A stretch of 64,000 nucleotides of DNA from assembly GCF_004123845.1 (NCBI RefSeq), contig NZ_NBDP01000053.1, forward strand, positions 124,001-188,000, read 5' to 3'. Positions 28,832-37,642 of the stretch are shown here, in pieces (position 1 is the stretch's first letter; each line of letters opens with the position of its first letter). The position numbers and the translations under genes are program-made. The DNA is from Allobosea sp. Tri-44. Its GTDB lineage: Bacteria > Pseudomonadota > Alphaproteobacteria > Rhizobiales > Beijerinckiaceae. The notes under the pieces are model-generated. The model was not told where the DNA came from and searched no databases. It saw nothing but the letters and a program-made list of their open reading frames with translations.

Positions 28832-29692
28832 ATGAGCCTGAACGTTCGACCAAACCGTTGGGAAGGCACCGAAGGCGACGATTCCTGGGTGGCCGACGAC
28901 ATCACGAAAAGTTGGGCCGCTTACGGCAATGGCGGCGATGACCATCTGACGGGTGGCTCGCTCGGCGACACATTGTCCGGTGGTGACGGCTTCGACGTCA
29001 TTCATGGCGGCGGTGGCAATGATCGCCTTTACGGAGGCGAAGGCCAGGACCAGCTCTACGGCGGCGACGGTAACGACCTCATCGACGGCGGCGGGCAATA
29101 CGACCTGATCTATGGCGGCAATGGCAATGATGTCGTGCTCGGCGGCGGCATCGCCTATGGCGAGGGCGGCAACGATACGCTCTACGGCAGCGACGAACGC
29201 GACATCCTCGTTGGCGGAGACGGCAACGATACGCTTCAGGGCGGCAATGGCGCCGACTACCTCATAGGCGGCAACGGCTCTGACACGATCCATAGCGGCG
29301 GCGACAATTCCGGCAATTTTTTCTACACGGACGAGCTGCAGGGCGATGGCGGCAAGGATTTCCTCTATGGCGATCTGGGCCGTGATGTCTTCTTCTACTG
29401 GAACGCCAGCGACAGTGCTCCAGGACCAGCCGGGCGCGACATCATCTACAACTTCACGCAGGGCGCAGACGACATCCAGCTGGCCATGGACGCCGATGCC
29501 AACACGGCCGAGCAGGAAGATTTCGTCTTCATCGGCACGGATGGGTTCAGCGGCGAGGCCGGTCAGCTGCGCTACGAGGTCTCGAACGGCAGCACCTTCG
29601 TCACCGGCGACGTGAACGGCGACAGCCTGGCCGATTTCGAGATCGAGCTTGTGGGCGAGATCAACCTCTCGGCCTCGGACTTCATGTACTGA
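28832..29692 (+). CDS. RTX calcium-binding repeat protein, probably secreted
   Basis: 286 residues, AAGGAG ribosome binding site 11 bases upstream. From residue 33 to about 190 it contains roughly a dozen GGxGxDxUx nonapeptides (for example GGGGNDRLYGGEGQDQLYG), which fold into a calcium-binding beta roll. The C-terminal 90 residues (DVFFYWNASDSAPG, DFEIELVGEINLSASDFMY) resemble the secretion-signal end of type I-exported proteins. No catalytic domain is seen and no type I secretion genes are nearby. Confidence 0.88.
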   Translation: MSLNVRPNRWEGTEGDDSWVADDITKSWAAYGNGGDDHLTGGSLGDTLSGGDGFDVIHGGGGNDRLYGGEGQDQLYGGDGNDLIDGGGQYDLIYGGNGNDVVLGGGIAYGEGGNDTLYGSDERDILVGGDGNDTLQGGNGADYLIGGNGSDTIHSGGDNSGNFFYTDELQGDGGKDFLYGDLGRDVFFYWNASDSAPGPAGRDIIYNFTQGADDIQLAMDADANTAEQEDFVFIGTDGFSGEAGQLRYEVSNGSTFVTGDVNGDSLADFEIELVGEINLSASDFMY

Positions 29693-29708
29693 GCCCAACA
29701 GGCTCGGG

Positions 29709-30389
29709 CTAATCCAGCCAGCTGGTGAAGCCCTCGACCGGCTCGCGCTCCGGCACGAGCCGGTTGGCTGGCGCATCCGGATCGGCCTTGCCGAGCGCGA
29801 TGCCGCAGACCACGACCTCGTTCTCCGGGATGGCGAGTTCGCGCCTGACGACCCCGTGGAAGCTGGCAAAGATCGCCTGCGGGCAGGAATCGAGGCCATG
29901 GCCCTGCGCCGCGACCAGCATGGTCTGGACGAAGGCACCGAGATCGAGCCAGGAGCCGATCTCGAGATCGCGGTCGACCGTCAGCATCAGTGCGACCGGT
30001 GCGCCGAAGAAGCGCAAATTCGCCTCGGTCTGGCGGCGCATGCCGGCATGGTCGCCCTTGGCGACGCCGAGCAGGCCGTAGAGATCCCAGCCGACCTTGC
30101 GGCGGCGCGAGAGATAGGGCTCGCGGAAGGTCACAGGGTAGTAGCGATATTCCTCCTCGCGCGGGGAGGGATCGTCGAGCGCCGCGACCAGCGCCTTCTC
30201 CAGCTTGGCGCGCGATCGCGGGCCGAGCACGCGCAGACGCCAGGGCTGCATATTGGTGCCGCTCGGCGCCTGCGCCGCCAGTTCGATGAGGCGGCGCACC
30301 AGTGCGGGCTCGACCGGATCGGGCAGGAAGGCGCGCACGGCGCGGCGGCCGGTGATGGCCTTTTCGACCGCCTCCGCCGCCATGGTCAT
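29709..30389 (-). CDS. Nitroreductase family oxidoreductase
   Basis: 226 residues from MTMAAEAVEKAITGRRAVR (an ATG two codons in, 30383, is also possible). FMN-binding features: TGRRAVRAF near the start, LAAQAPSGTNMQPW near 45, and the C-terminal VVCGIALGKADP. Substrate unknown. The start overlaps the lysK stop by 4 bases (ATGA), so it is translated from the same message. Confidence 0.88.
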   Translation of the reverse strand: MTMAAEAVEKAITGRRAVRAFLPDPVEPALVRRLIELAAQAPSGTNMQPWRLRVLGPRSRAKLEKALVAALDDPSPREEEYRYYPVTFREPYLSRRRKVGWDLYGLLGVAKGDHAGMRRQTEANLRFFGAPVALMLTVDRDLEIGSWLDLGAFVQTMLVAAQGHGLDSCPQAIFASFHGVVRRELAIPENEVVVCGIALGKADPDAPANRLVPEREPVEGFTSWLD

Positions 30390-32101
30390 GCGTCGACTGG
30401 CTGGCGCGCCGCCAGGAAGGCCTCGTGCTCGCGGATCAGCCCGCCGTCGAGTGCCTTGGCGATCAGCCTGCGGGTGTTGTCGATCCCGTAGATTGCCGCG
30501 AAGGAGCCGAAGCGCGGGCCCTGATCCTCGCCGAACATCACCTGATAGATCGCCTTCCACCAGTCGCCCGAGACGCCCGGCCGCTCAGGCGTCGCATTCT
30601 TGGCGGTGAGATTCTGGTAGCGCGGGATGGCGCGGGCGACATCGAGCGCTGCGTCCTGAACCTCTTCGGCGCTCGTATTCGCTGGCAGCGCGGCGAGCGC
30701 GGCGTCGAGCGCGATGAAGGCTGCACGCTCGGTCTCGTCGGCTGGACGATAATGCTTTGCCGGCTTCACGAAGTCGCGGAAATAGGCGAGCGCGTAGCCG
30801 ACGAGAGCGTCGAGCCGCGGATGGGTTGCGGGCGAGATGCCGGGCGCATAGCGCTGCAGGAAGCCCCAGAGCACGGCCTTGTCCTCGGAGTTCGCGACGG
30901 CGACGAGGTTCATCAGCAGCGAGAACGAGATCTGCGTGCGCACCGCATTGTCGCCGGCGCCGGTGGCGATCACCTCCGGCTGCGGCGGGGCGCCGGCGTG
31001 GATGTGCCAGACCGGGTTGCCGAGGCGGTTCTTCCAGTCCTGCCGGTCATAACCGCCGAGGAACTGCAGGTAGTCGTCGACCGCGCGCGGGATCACGTCG
31101 AAATGCAGCTTCTTGGCCTCGCGCGGACGCGAGTACATGAACAGCGCCAGCGATTCCGGCGGGCCATAGCTCAGCCAGTCCTCGATGGTGAGGCCGTTGC
31201 CCTTCGACTTCGAGATCTTCTGGCCCTGCTCGTCGAGGAAGAGCTCGTAGTTGAAGCCTTCCGGCGGCGTGCCGTCGATGGCGCGGGCGATTTGCGAGGA
31301 GACCTTGACCGAGTCGATCAGGTCCTTGCCGGCCATCTCGTAATCGACGCCGAGCGCGACCCAACGCATCGCCCAGTCCGGCTTCCATTGCAGCTTGGCA
31401 TGGCCGCCGGTGACCGGCGTGGTGAAACGCTCGCCGCTCGCCGGATCGGTCCAGGTGATGGTGCCGGCCTCGACATCGCGCGCCTCGATCGGCACCTGCA
31501 TGACGATCCTTGTCTTGGGGTGGATCGGCAGGAAGGGCGAATAGGTCGCGGCGCGCTCCTCGCGCAGGGTCGCCAGCATGATCGACATGACCTTGTCGAA
31601 GCGGGCCAGCACCTTGAGCAGGGTCGCGTCGAACTCGCCGGCGCGATAGGCGTCGGTCGAGGACTTGAACTCGTAGTCGAAGCCGAACTGGTCGAGGAAG
31701 GCGCAAAGCCGGGCATTGTTGTGACGTCCGAACGAGTCATGCGTACCGAACGGGTCCGGCACCTCGGTCAGCGGCTTGCCAAGATGCTGCGTCAGCAGAG
31801 CCTTGTTCGGGACGTTGTCCGGCACCTTGCGCAGCCCGTCGAGATCGTCCGAGAAGGCGATCAGCCGGGTCGGGATGGCGCCGTCGGTCAGCACCTGAAA
31901 GGCATGGCGCACCATCGAGGTGCGCGCGACCTCGCCGAACGTGCCGATATGCGGCAGGCCGGACGGGCCATAGCCGGTCTCGAACACAGCCTCGCGCTTG
32001 CCCGATTTCTGCAGCCGCGCGACGAGCTTCTTGGCTTCCTCGAACGGCCAGGCGGCCGAGACGCGGGCGGCTTCGATCAGCGCGGGGTCGAAAGCGGGCA
32101 T
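30386..32101 (-). CDS. lysK: Lysyl-tRNA synthetase, class I
   Basis: 571 residues. Class I lysyl-tRNA synthetase, the archaeal-type enzyme also used in alphaproteobacteria in place of class II LysS. HIGH-like motif PHIGTFGE near residue 50 and KMSKS-like KISKSKGN near 292; CDLDGLRKVPDN-type region reads DDLDGLRKVPDN. The C-terminal helical domain binds the anticodon. Transcribed with the downstream nitroreductase. Confidence 0.95.
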   Translation of the reverse strand: MPAFDPALIEAARVSAAWPFEEAKKLVARLQKSGKREAVFETGYGPSGLPHIGTFGEVARTSMVRHAFQVLTDGAIPTRLIAFSDDLDGLRKVPDNVPNKALLTQHLGKPLTEVPDPFGTHDSFGRHNNARLCAFLDQFGFDYEFKSSTDAYRAGEFDATLLKVLARFDKVMSIMLATLREERAATYSPFLPIHPKTRIVMQVPIEARDVEAGTITWTDPASGERFTTPVTGGHAKLQWKPDWAMRWVALGVDYEMAGKDLIDSVKVSSQIARAIDGTPPEGFNYELFLDEQGQKISKSKGNGLTIEDWLSYGPPESLALFMYSRPREAKKLHFDVIPRAVDDYLQFLGGYDRQDWKNRLGNPVWHIHAGAPPQPEVIATGAGDNAVRTQISFSLLMNLVAVANSEDKAVLWGFLQRYAPGISPATHPRLDALVGYALAYFRDFVKPAKHYRPADETERAAFIALDAALAALPANTSAEEVQDAALDVARAIPRYQNLTAKNATPERPGVSGDWWKAIYQVMFGEDQGPRFGSFAAIYGIDNTRRLIAKALDGGLIREHEAFLAARQPVDA

Positions 32102-32287
32102 TTTGGCTTCAGGTCTCGCTGGATAGGGCAGGGAAGCGGGCGGTTTCGCAGATATGCAGGGGCGGCGTCAATGAGGCCGGCGGTCTGGCGCCCTCGCGTG
32201 GGCTCATGTTCTGTGCCTGGCAGCTTACGATCATCCGGGATCGGTCTATGCTCGACGCTGGGACGGGGCAGCTCGCGAGGGTTTGCC

Positions 32288-32671
32288 ATGTCGGAGGTCA
32301 TCGTCAAAATCGACCGCCTGAGCGTGTTTCACGGCGTGAACGGCAAACACGCCGGAACCTTGGAAGTGAACGAAACGGTCGAGCCCAACAAGGCTCTGGC
32401 CTACACCTGGAACTGGAAGGGCGGACCGGTCGGGCCGAAGAACGGCGTTTGCCATTGGGACAAGGACAATCCGGCGCTTCTGCTCGAGGAGACGCTGTCG
32501 CGTGACCTGCTCTTCCTCGGCAATGACGCATGGATCGGCAGGCCGAGGCCGCCATTTCGTCCATGGTTCAAATTGCAGGACAAGCTCGATCTGGTCGACT
32601 ACGCCTTCATGACCCGGCCAAACCGGCCCCATGTCTTCAAGCTGAAGATCATCAGCGCGAGCCCGCCTTGA
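32288..32671 (+). CDS. Hypothetical protein
   Basis: 127 residues from MSEVIVKIDRLSVFHG, with GAGGG a few bases upstream. No signal peptide or membrane segment. Many aromatic residues (YTWNWKGGP, CHWDKDN, RPWFKLQDK) suggest a small beta-sandwich; I do not recognise the family. Divergent from lysK (186 bases) and 133 bases before an ABC binding-protein gene. Confidence 0.65.
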   Translation: MSEVIVKIDRLSVFHGVNGKHAGTLEVNETVEPNKALAYTWNWKGGPVGPKNGVCHWDKDNPALLLEETLSRDLLFLGNDAWIGRPRPPFRPWFKLQDKLDLVDYAFMTRPNRPHVFKLKIISASPP

Positions 32672-32804
32672 GCAGGAAGGCGGCGCCCTGCCCGCGGCAG
32701 GAATGAGCGCGCCCAAAAAAGCGGCAGACAACCCCGGCCTCTCGATTGACTCCGAACCGGGCCCCGCTAGCGTCGTCGTACAACATAAGCAGGGGTCGGC
32801 TTCG

Positions 32805-33884
32805 ATGGTTCGTGATGTGAAGTGGGCGCAGTCCGGCTCGCAGCCGGCCGGCGAAGGTCTGGCGTGGGCATTCACCCGCCGTATCGCACTGGCGGGTGCC
32901 GCGGCTTTGGCTCTGGGAGCGATGTCTCCGGCGCAGGCGCAGACCGCGGTCAAGTTCACGCTCGACTGGGTGTTCCAGGGGCCGACCTCGCCCTTCCTGG
33001 TGGCTCTGGAGAAGGGCTACTACAAGGCCGAAGGGCTCGACGTGACCATGGATCCCGGCCAGGGCTCGGCCGGTGCGGTCCAGCGCGTCGCCACCGGCGC
33101 CTACGATATCGGTTTCGCCGATGTGAACTCGCTGATCGAGTACAACGCCAAGAATGCCGGCAAGGAGATCCTCTGCGTCTTCATGGCCTATGATTTTCCG
33201 CCCTTCGGCGTGCACACGCTGAAAAAGACCGGGATCACCAAGCCGGCCGATCTCGCCGGCAAGAAGCTCGGCGCGCCGGTGTTCGACGCCTCGTTCCGGC
33301 TCTTCCCCGCCTTCGCCAAGAAGGTCGGCGTCGACGCCAAGACCGTCAACCATGTCAACCTGACGCCGCAACTGCGCGAGCAGTCGATGGTGCAGGGCAC
33401 GGTCGACTTCATCAGCGGCCACTATTTCTCGTCGGTGCTCGATCTCAAGGCGCGTGGCGTGAAGCAGGAGGACATCGTCTCCTTCAACTACTCCGACTAC
33501 AAGATGGACGTGTACGGCAACGGCATCATCATCTCGCCGGCCTTCGGGGATAAGCCTGAGGTGGTCAAAGGCTTCCTGCGCGCCACCGCGAAGGCCTGGA
33601 AGGAGGTCGCCGCCAATCCGGCCGTCGGCCTCGCTGCGGTGAAGAAACGCGACCCGCTGATCGACGAGAAGCTCGAGGCCGAGCGTCTCGACCTGTCGCT
33701 GAAGATGAACGTGCTGACGCCCTTCGTGAAGGACAACGGCATGGGCGATGTCGATCCGGCGCGCTTTGCCCGCTCGGTCGTCGACGTCGCCGACGCCTTC
33801 GGCCTGCCTGCCGCGCCGGCGCCCGACAAGGTGTTCACCAACAAGTTCCTGCCGCCCAAGGCGGAGCGCATGGTCGCGCCGTGA
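32805..33884 (+). CDS. ABC transporter substrate-binding protein, NMT1/THI5-like
   Basis: 359 residues from MVRDVKW; an in-frame ATG at 32703 gives a longer but unlikely N-terminus. A signal peptide with an RR pair (TRRIALAGAAALALGAM, ending AQAQ) precedes the NMT1-like domain (KFTLDWVFQGPTSPFLVALEKGYY cut here in two: TLDWVFQGPTSPF and ALEKGYYKAEGL). Family members bind pyrimidine precursors, nitrate, taurine or sulfonates. The CCCFC motif of thiamine-precursor proteins is absent. Substrate unknown. Confidence 0.85.
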   Translation: MVRDVKWAQSGSQPAGEGLAWAFTRRIALAGAAALALGAMSPAQAQTAVKFTLDWVFQGPTSPFLVALEKGYYKAEGLDVTMDPGQGSAGAVQRVATGAYDIGFADVNSLIEYNAKNAGKEILCVFMAYDFPPFGVHTLKKTGITKPADLAGKKLGAPVFDASFRLFPAFAKKVGVDAKTVNHVNLTPQLREQSMVQGTVDFISGHYFSSVLDLKARGVKQEDIVSFNYSDYKMDVYGNGIIISPAFGDKPEVVKGFLRATAKAWKEVAANPAVGLAAVKKRDPLIDEKLEAERLDLSLKMNVLTPFVKDNGMGDVDPARFARSVVDVADAFGLPAAPAPDKVFTNKFLPPKAERMVAP

Positions 33885-33895
33885 TGTCCAGCCGC

Positions 33896-33970
33896 GATGG
33901 CCGGCCCTGAGCCGGCCATCTCCTGGAGTTTTCTCGTCCTGAGCTTCTCGGGACAAGCCCGAGAATGACG
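33896..33970. repeat. Hairpin and short copy of intergenic repeat family 1 (copy D)
   Basis: GATGGCCGGC (33896-33905) pairs with GCCGGCCATC (33911-33920), just after the binding-protein stop. TTCTCGGG (33945-33952) pairs with CCCGAGAA (33958-33965) and ends in GAATGACG, as the family 1 element does. The ABC ATPase ATG at 33965 starts inside this element. The hairpins may lower expression of the ATPase and permease relative to the binding protein. Confidence 0.75.
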
Positions 33971-34777
33971 CTCTTTATGCCGCCTTCCCCCGACACACCT
34001 CTCGTTGAGTTGCGCAAGGTCAGCCTCGCCTATGGCAGCGGCCCTTCGCGCATGCTGGCGCTGGAGGATGCGACGCTCGACATCGCCAAGGGCGAGTTCA
34101 TTGCCGTGGTCGGTCCCTCCGGCTGCGGCAAGTCCACGCTGATGAAGCTGGTCACCGGGCTGTTGCCACCAACCAGTGGCGAGATTCGTGTCCATGGCCA
34201 GCCGGTCAAGGGCCCGATCCGTGGGGTCGGCATGGCCTTCCAGGCGCCGACGCTGATGCCCTGGCGCACGACGCGCGACAATATCCTGCTGCCGCTCGAA
34301 GTGGTCGAGCCGCACAAGCGCCGCTTCCGCAGGAACAAGGCGGAATACATCGAGCGCGTCGAGAAATTGCTCGCCTCGGTCGGCCTCGGTGGTTTCGGCG
34401 ACAAATTTCCCTGGCAGCTTTCGGGCGGCATGCAGCAGCGCTCGAGCCTGTGCCGGGCGCTGGTGCACGAGCCCGAGATCCTGATGCTCGACGAGCCTTT
34501 CGGCGCGCTCGACGCCTTCACCCGCGAGGAACTCTGGGGCGTGATGCAGGCGCTCTGGCTGGAGCGGCGCTTCACCGCTGTGCTGGTGACGCATGATCTG
34601 CGCGAGGCGGTGTATCTCGCCGACACCGTCTATGTGATGAGCCGCCGGCCGGGAAGGATCGTCAAGGTCAGCAAGATCGAGTTGCCCCGCCCGCGGACGC
34701 TGGAGACCACCTTCACCGCCGAGTTCGTCGACATCGTCCACGACCTGCGCGAGCGCATCCATATGGAGCATGCCTGA
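33965..34777 (+). CDS. ABC transporter ATP-binding protein (SsuB/TauB-like)
   Basis: 270 residues. Walker A VGPSGCGKSTLMKL near 49, Q-loop AFQAPTLMPWRTT, signature LSGGMQQRSSLCRAL, Walker B ILMLDEPFGALD, switch His VLVTHDLREAV. The start at 33965 lies in a palindromic repeat; ATG 33977 (four codons in) is a good alternative since conserved sequence begins after it. ATPase of the NMT1-type importer. Confidence 0.9.
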   Translation: MTLFMPPSPDTPLVELRKVSLAYGSGPSRMLALEDATLDIAKGEFIAVVGPSGCGKSTLMKLVTGLLPPTSGEIRVHGQPVKGPIRGVGMAFQAPTLMPWRTTRDNILLPLEVVEPHKRRFRRNKAEYIERVEKLLASVGLGGFGDKFPWQLSGGMQQRSSLCRALVHEPEILMLDEPFGALDAFTREELWGVMQALWLERRFTAVLVTHDLREAVYLADTVYVMSRRPGRIVKVSKIELPRPRTLETTFTAEFVDIVHDLRERIHMEHA

Positions 34778-34802
34778 TGCGGCTCCCGGCAGGACCAGGA
34801 CA

Positions 34803-35579
34803 ATGACTGAGACGCAGAGGCGGCTTCTGCTCGTCGCCATGCCCTGGCTCGCCATGGCGGGCCTGCTGATCGTCTGGGAGCTCGCCTGCATCATCTTCGA
34901 CGTGCCGGAGATCCTGGCGCCCCGGCCGACGCGCATCTTCGAGGTGATGGTCCTGCGCTGGGACATCCTGCTGAAATACTGCCTGGAGACCTTGTGGACG
35001 ACGGCGATCGGCTTCGTGCTGGCGATCGGCTTCGGCGTCCTGCTCGGCCTCGCCGTCGGCGCCTCGCCCTTCGTCTATTCCGGCCTTTACCCACTGTTGA
35101 TCGCCTTCAATGCCGTGCCAAAGGTCGCGATCGTGCCGATCCTGATGATCTGGCTCGGTGTCGGCGCGCTGCCGGCGATCATCACCGCCTTCGTCATCTC
35201 GTTCTTCCCGATCGTGGTGAACGTCGCGACTGGCCTCGCCACGATCGAGCCGGAGATGCGCGACGTGATGCGCTCGCTCGGCGCGAGCCAATGGGAAATC
35301 CTGACCAAGGTCGGCGTGCCGCGGGCGATGCCCTATCTCTTCGCCAGCCTGAAAGTGGCGGTGACGCTCGCCTTCATCGGCTCGGTGATCTCCGAGACGG
35401 TCGGCGGCAATCGCGGCATCGGCTTCCTGATGCTCTCTGCCGGCGCCCGCAACGATTCCGCCACGACCTTCGCCGGCCTCTTCGCCATCGCGATCATGGG
35501 CGTGCTGATGTACGCCGCCTGCGCCCTGGTCGAGCGGCGGATGACGCGCTGGGCGTTCCGCGGTGAGATCGTGGGCTGA
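34803..35579 (+). CDS. ABC transporter permease (SsuC/TauC-like)
   Basis: 258 residues from MTETQRRLLL, with AGGACA just upstream; ATG 34770, overlapping the ATPase stop, would add 11 residues. Six or so membrane segments; the EAA-like loop SLGASQWEILTKVGVPRAMPY contacts the ATPase. Completes the NMT1-type importer. Confidence 0.9.
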   Translation: MTETQRRLLLVAMPWLAMAGLLIVWELACIIFDVPEILAPRPTRIFEVMVLRWDILLKYCLETLWTTAIGFVLAIGFGVLLGLAVGASPFVYSGLYPLLIAFNAVPKVAIVPILMIWLGVGALPAIITAFVISFFPIVVNVATGLATIEPEMRDVMRSLGASQWEILTKVGVPRAMPYLFASLKVAVTLAFIGSVISETVGGNRGIGFLMLSAGARNDSATTFAGLFAIAIMGVLMYAACALVERRMTRWAFRGEIVG

Positions 35580-35623
35580 AGAGGCGTTTCGCCGCTAGTG
35601 ACAGAGCGGTCGCGCAACAATAT

Positions 35624-35634
35624 ACAGTCAATCC
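35624..35634. promoter_or_regulatory. GTCAAT motif upstream of the MocR gene
   Basis: ACAGTCAATCC, directly after ATAT, 33 bases before the MocR start. The same GTCAAT core occurs several times upstream of the DUF983 gene (37110-37171), so this is a candidate autoregulatory site. Confidence 0.45.
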
Positions 35635-35666
35635 ATTCAGCGTTCGCTTCACTACGGATCGCATCG

Positions 35667-37046
35667 ATGGATTGGCTCCCCGACCTGACCCAGAGCGACA
35701 AGCCGCGCTATCTCGCGATCGCGGACCGCATCGCCGCCGATATCGCGGCGGGGACGCTGGCGGTTGGGGAGCGGCTACCGCCACAGCGCAGGCTGGCCGA
35801 GGCGCTCGCCGTCGATTTCACCACCGTGGCGCGCGGCTATGTCGAGGCGCAGCGACGTGGCCTGGTCGAATCGCGGGTCGGGCAGGGGACCTTCGTCAAG
35901 GTTGCGTCGGCCAAGGTCGTGGCGCCGCGCGCGCCGTCGCCGGAGCTGGTCGACCTCTCGATGACCTTGCCGCCGGAGCCTGACGACCCGGCGCTGATCG
36001 CCCGACTGCAACAGGGCATGGTGGAGGTCAGCGAGCGGCTGGTCGGCCTCATGCGCTATCAGCCGCTCGGCGGCGCGCCTGCCGACAAGGCGGCGGCGGG
36101 GCTGTGGCTGAGCCGGCGCGGTCTGACACCAGCGCCCGAGCAGCTCTTCGTCGTACCGGGCGCGAATGCGGCGCTGCTGGCGATCCTGAGCAGCCTCGCC
36201 AAGCCGGGCGATGCGGTGCTGTGCGAGGCGCTGACCTATCCCGGCATCCGCTCGATCTGCGCGCAGCTCGGCCTGTCCCTGGCCGGCCTGGCGATGGATG
36301 GCGATGGCCTTGATCCCGAGGCTTTCGCCGAGGCCTGCGCGCGATTGAAGCCCAGGGCGCTCTACCTCAACCCGATCCTGCAGAATCCGACGACGATCAC
36401 TATGCCGGAGCCGCGGCGCGAGGAGATCGCAGCGATCGCCCGCCGGCATGGCGTGGCGATCATCGAGGACGATGCCTATGGCTTCGTGCCGCTGGCGGCG
36501 CCCGCACCCTTCGCTGCGCTCGCCCCTGAATTGACCTGGCACATTGCCGGCCTGTCGAAATGCCTCGGGGCGGGCTTGCGCCTCGCTTATGTCGTGGTGC
36601 CGGATATCCGCTCGGGCTGGCCCTTTACCGCTGCGCTGCGCGCCAGCAACATCATGGCCTCGCCGCTGACTGCGGCGCTGGCGACGCGCTGGATCGAGGA
36701 TGGCAGCGCCGATGCGCTGCTCGCCTTCATCAGGGCGGAGACGACGGCGCGGCAGCTTCTCGCGGCCGAGATCCTGCTGGCGGGCTTGGGGCGCGCCGAT
36801 CCACTGAGCTTCAATCTCTGGTTGAAATTGCCGCCGCCCTGGACCCGTGCCGCCTTCGTCGGGCAGATGCAGGCGACCGGGATCGGCATCGTCGCCAGCG
36901 ACGCCTTCGCCGCGAAGGGGCCGGCGCCGGAGGCCGCCCGCATCTGCCTGGGCGGGCCGATCGGCCGCAAGGGGCTCGGCGATGTGCTCGCTTTCATGGC
37001 GCATGCGTTGGAGCAGGCGCCGGAAGCGAGCGTTCGCGCGCTTTAG
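35667..37046 (+). CDS. MocR family regulator (GntR helix-turn-helix plus aminotransferase-like domain)
   Basis: 459 residues from MDWLPDLTQSDKPRYLAIADR. The winged helix (to about 75: AAGTLAVGERLPPQRRLAEALAV in two parts GTLAVGERLPPQ and RRLAEALAVDFTTVARGY) is joined to a class I aminotransferase-like domain with the PLP Lys in HIAGLSKCLGAGLRLAY and the NPTTITMP region. MocR proteins sense PLP or amino acids. The residues from 35598 on are rejected as start because they span the motif region. Likely target is the DUF983 gene downstream. Confidence 0.9.
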   Translation: MDWLPDLTQSDKPRYLAIADRIAADIAAGTLAVGERLPPQRRLAEALAVDFTTVARGYVEAQRRGLVESRVGQGTFVKVASAKVVAPRAPSPELVDLSMTLPPEPDDPALIARLQQGMVEVSERLVGLMRYQPLGGAPADKAAAGLWLSRRGLTPAPEQLFVVPGANAALLAILSSLAKPGDAVLCEALTYPGIRSICAQLGLSLAGLAMDGDGLDPEAFAEACARLKPRALYLNPILQNPTTITMPEPRREEIAAIARRHGVAIIEDDAYGFVPLAAPAPFAALAPELTWHIAGLSKCLGAGLRLAYVVVPDIRSGWPFTAALRASNIMASPLTAALATRWIEDGSADALLAFIRAETTARQLLAAEILLAGLGRADPLSFNLWLKLPPPWTRAAFVGQMQATGIGIVASDAFAAKGPAPEAARICLGGPIGRKGLGDVLAFMAHALEQAPEASVRAL

Positions 37047-37109
37047 CCGGCTTGATCGCAGCGGGTCTGTGCCATGCGCATGACCTGCGACAGTGTTGCA
37101 CGTCTGTAA

Positions 37110-37171
37110 ATATTGACTGCAATCAATATCGGCGCTATGTAGCGGTCAATCTCCGGTGAATGCAGTCAATC
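37110..37171. promoter_or_regulatory. Cluster of GTCAAT-type sites upstream of the DUF983 gene
   Basis: ATATTGA (37110-37116) and TCAATAT (37123-37129) form an inverted repeat around CTGCAA. GTCAATC occurs at 37145-37151 and again at 37165-37171, exactly 20 bases apart, on one face of the helix. The first half-site read on the minus strand is GCAGTCAATAT, so three of the four half-sites share GTCAAT. Probably the MocR operator. Confidence 0.55.
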
Positions 37172-37198
37172 ATGTTGCATCGCCGTCAGGAGGACAAC

Positions 37199-37642
37199 AT
37201 GGCACATCAGCATTGGCCGGCTCTGTCTCCGCTCAAGACCGGCCTGCGTGGCCGCTGCCCGCGTTGCGGCGAGGGGCAGCTCTTCGACGGCTTCCTGACG
37301 CTGAAGCCGCGCTGCGAGGCTTGCGGGCTCGATTATTCCTTTGCCGATCCGGCGGATGGGCCGGCCTTCTTCGTGATGATGTTCGTCTGTGTGCCGGCGG
37401 TCGCCTTCCCACTCTGGCTGGAGCTGACCTATACCCCGCCGACCTGGGTGCATCTGGTCACGACGCTGCCGCTGGTGCTGCTGACCTGCATCCCGCCCTT
37501 GCGGCCGCTGAAAGGCTGGCTCGTCGCCTCGCAGTATTTCTACAAGGCCGAGGAAGGGCGCCTGGCCACGCCGAGCCATCCTCCCAAGGATGAGGCTCAG
37601 AACGGGCTCACCGGGAAGAACCGGATGAACAGCCTGGCATAG
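37199..37642 (+). CDS. DUF983 family membrane protein
   Basis: 147 residues from MAHQHWPALSPLKTGL, AGGAGG ribosome binding site 7 bases upstream. A zinc-ribbon-like pattern CPRCGEGQLFDGFL and CEACGLDY (two CxxC pairs) precedes two membrane segments (about 57-75 and 84-102). The family is frequent in alphaproteobacteria, often near cytochrome oxidase assembly genes, with no assigned function. The stop lies 46 bases inside the convergent gene. Confidence 0.85.
   Translation: MAHQHWPALSPLKTGLRGRCPRCGEGQLFDGFLTLKPRCEACGLDYSFADPADGPAFFVMMFVCVPAVAFPLWLELTYTPPTWVHLVTTLPLVLLTCIPPLRPLKGWLVASQYFYKAEEGRLATPSHPPKDEAQNGLTGKNRMNSLA

Noticed and set aside
30425..32287. Extension of the hypothetical gene at 32288 back through lysK
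   Set aside because: Antisense to a well-supported class I lysyl-tRNA synthetase; the conserved-looking part starts at ATG 32288 with its own ribosome binding site.
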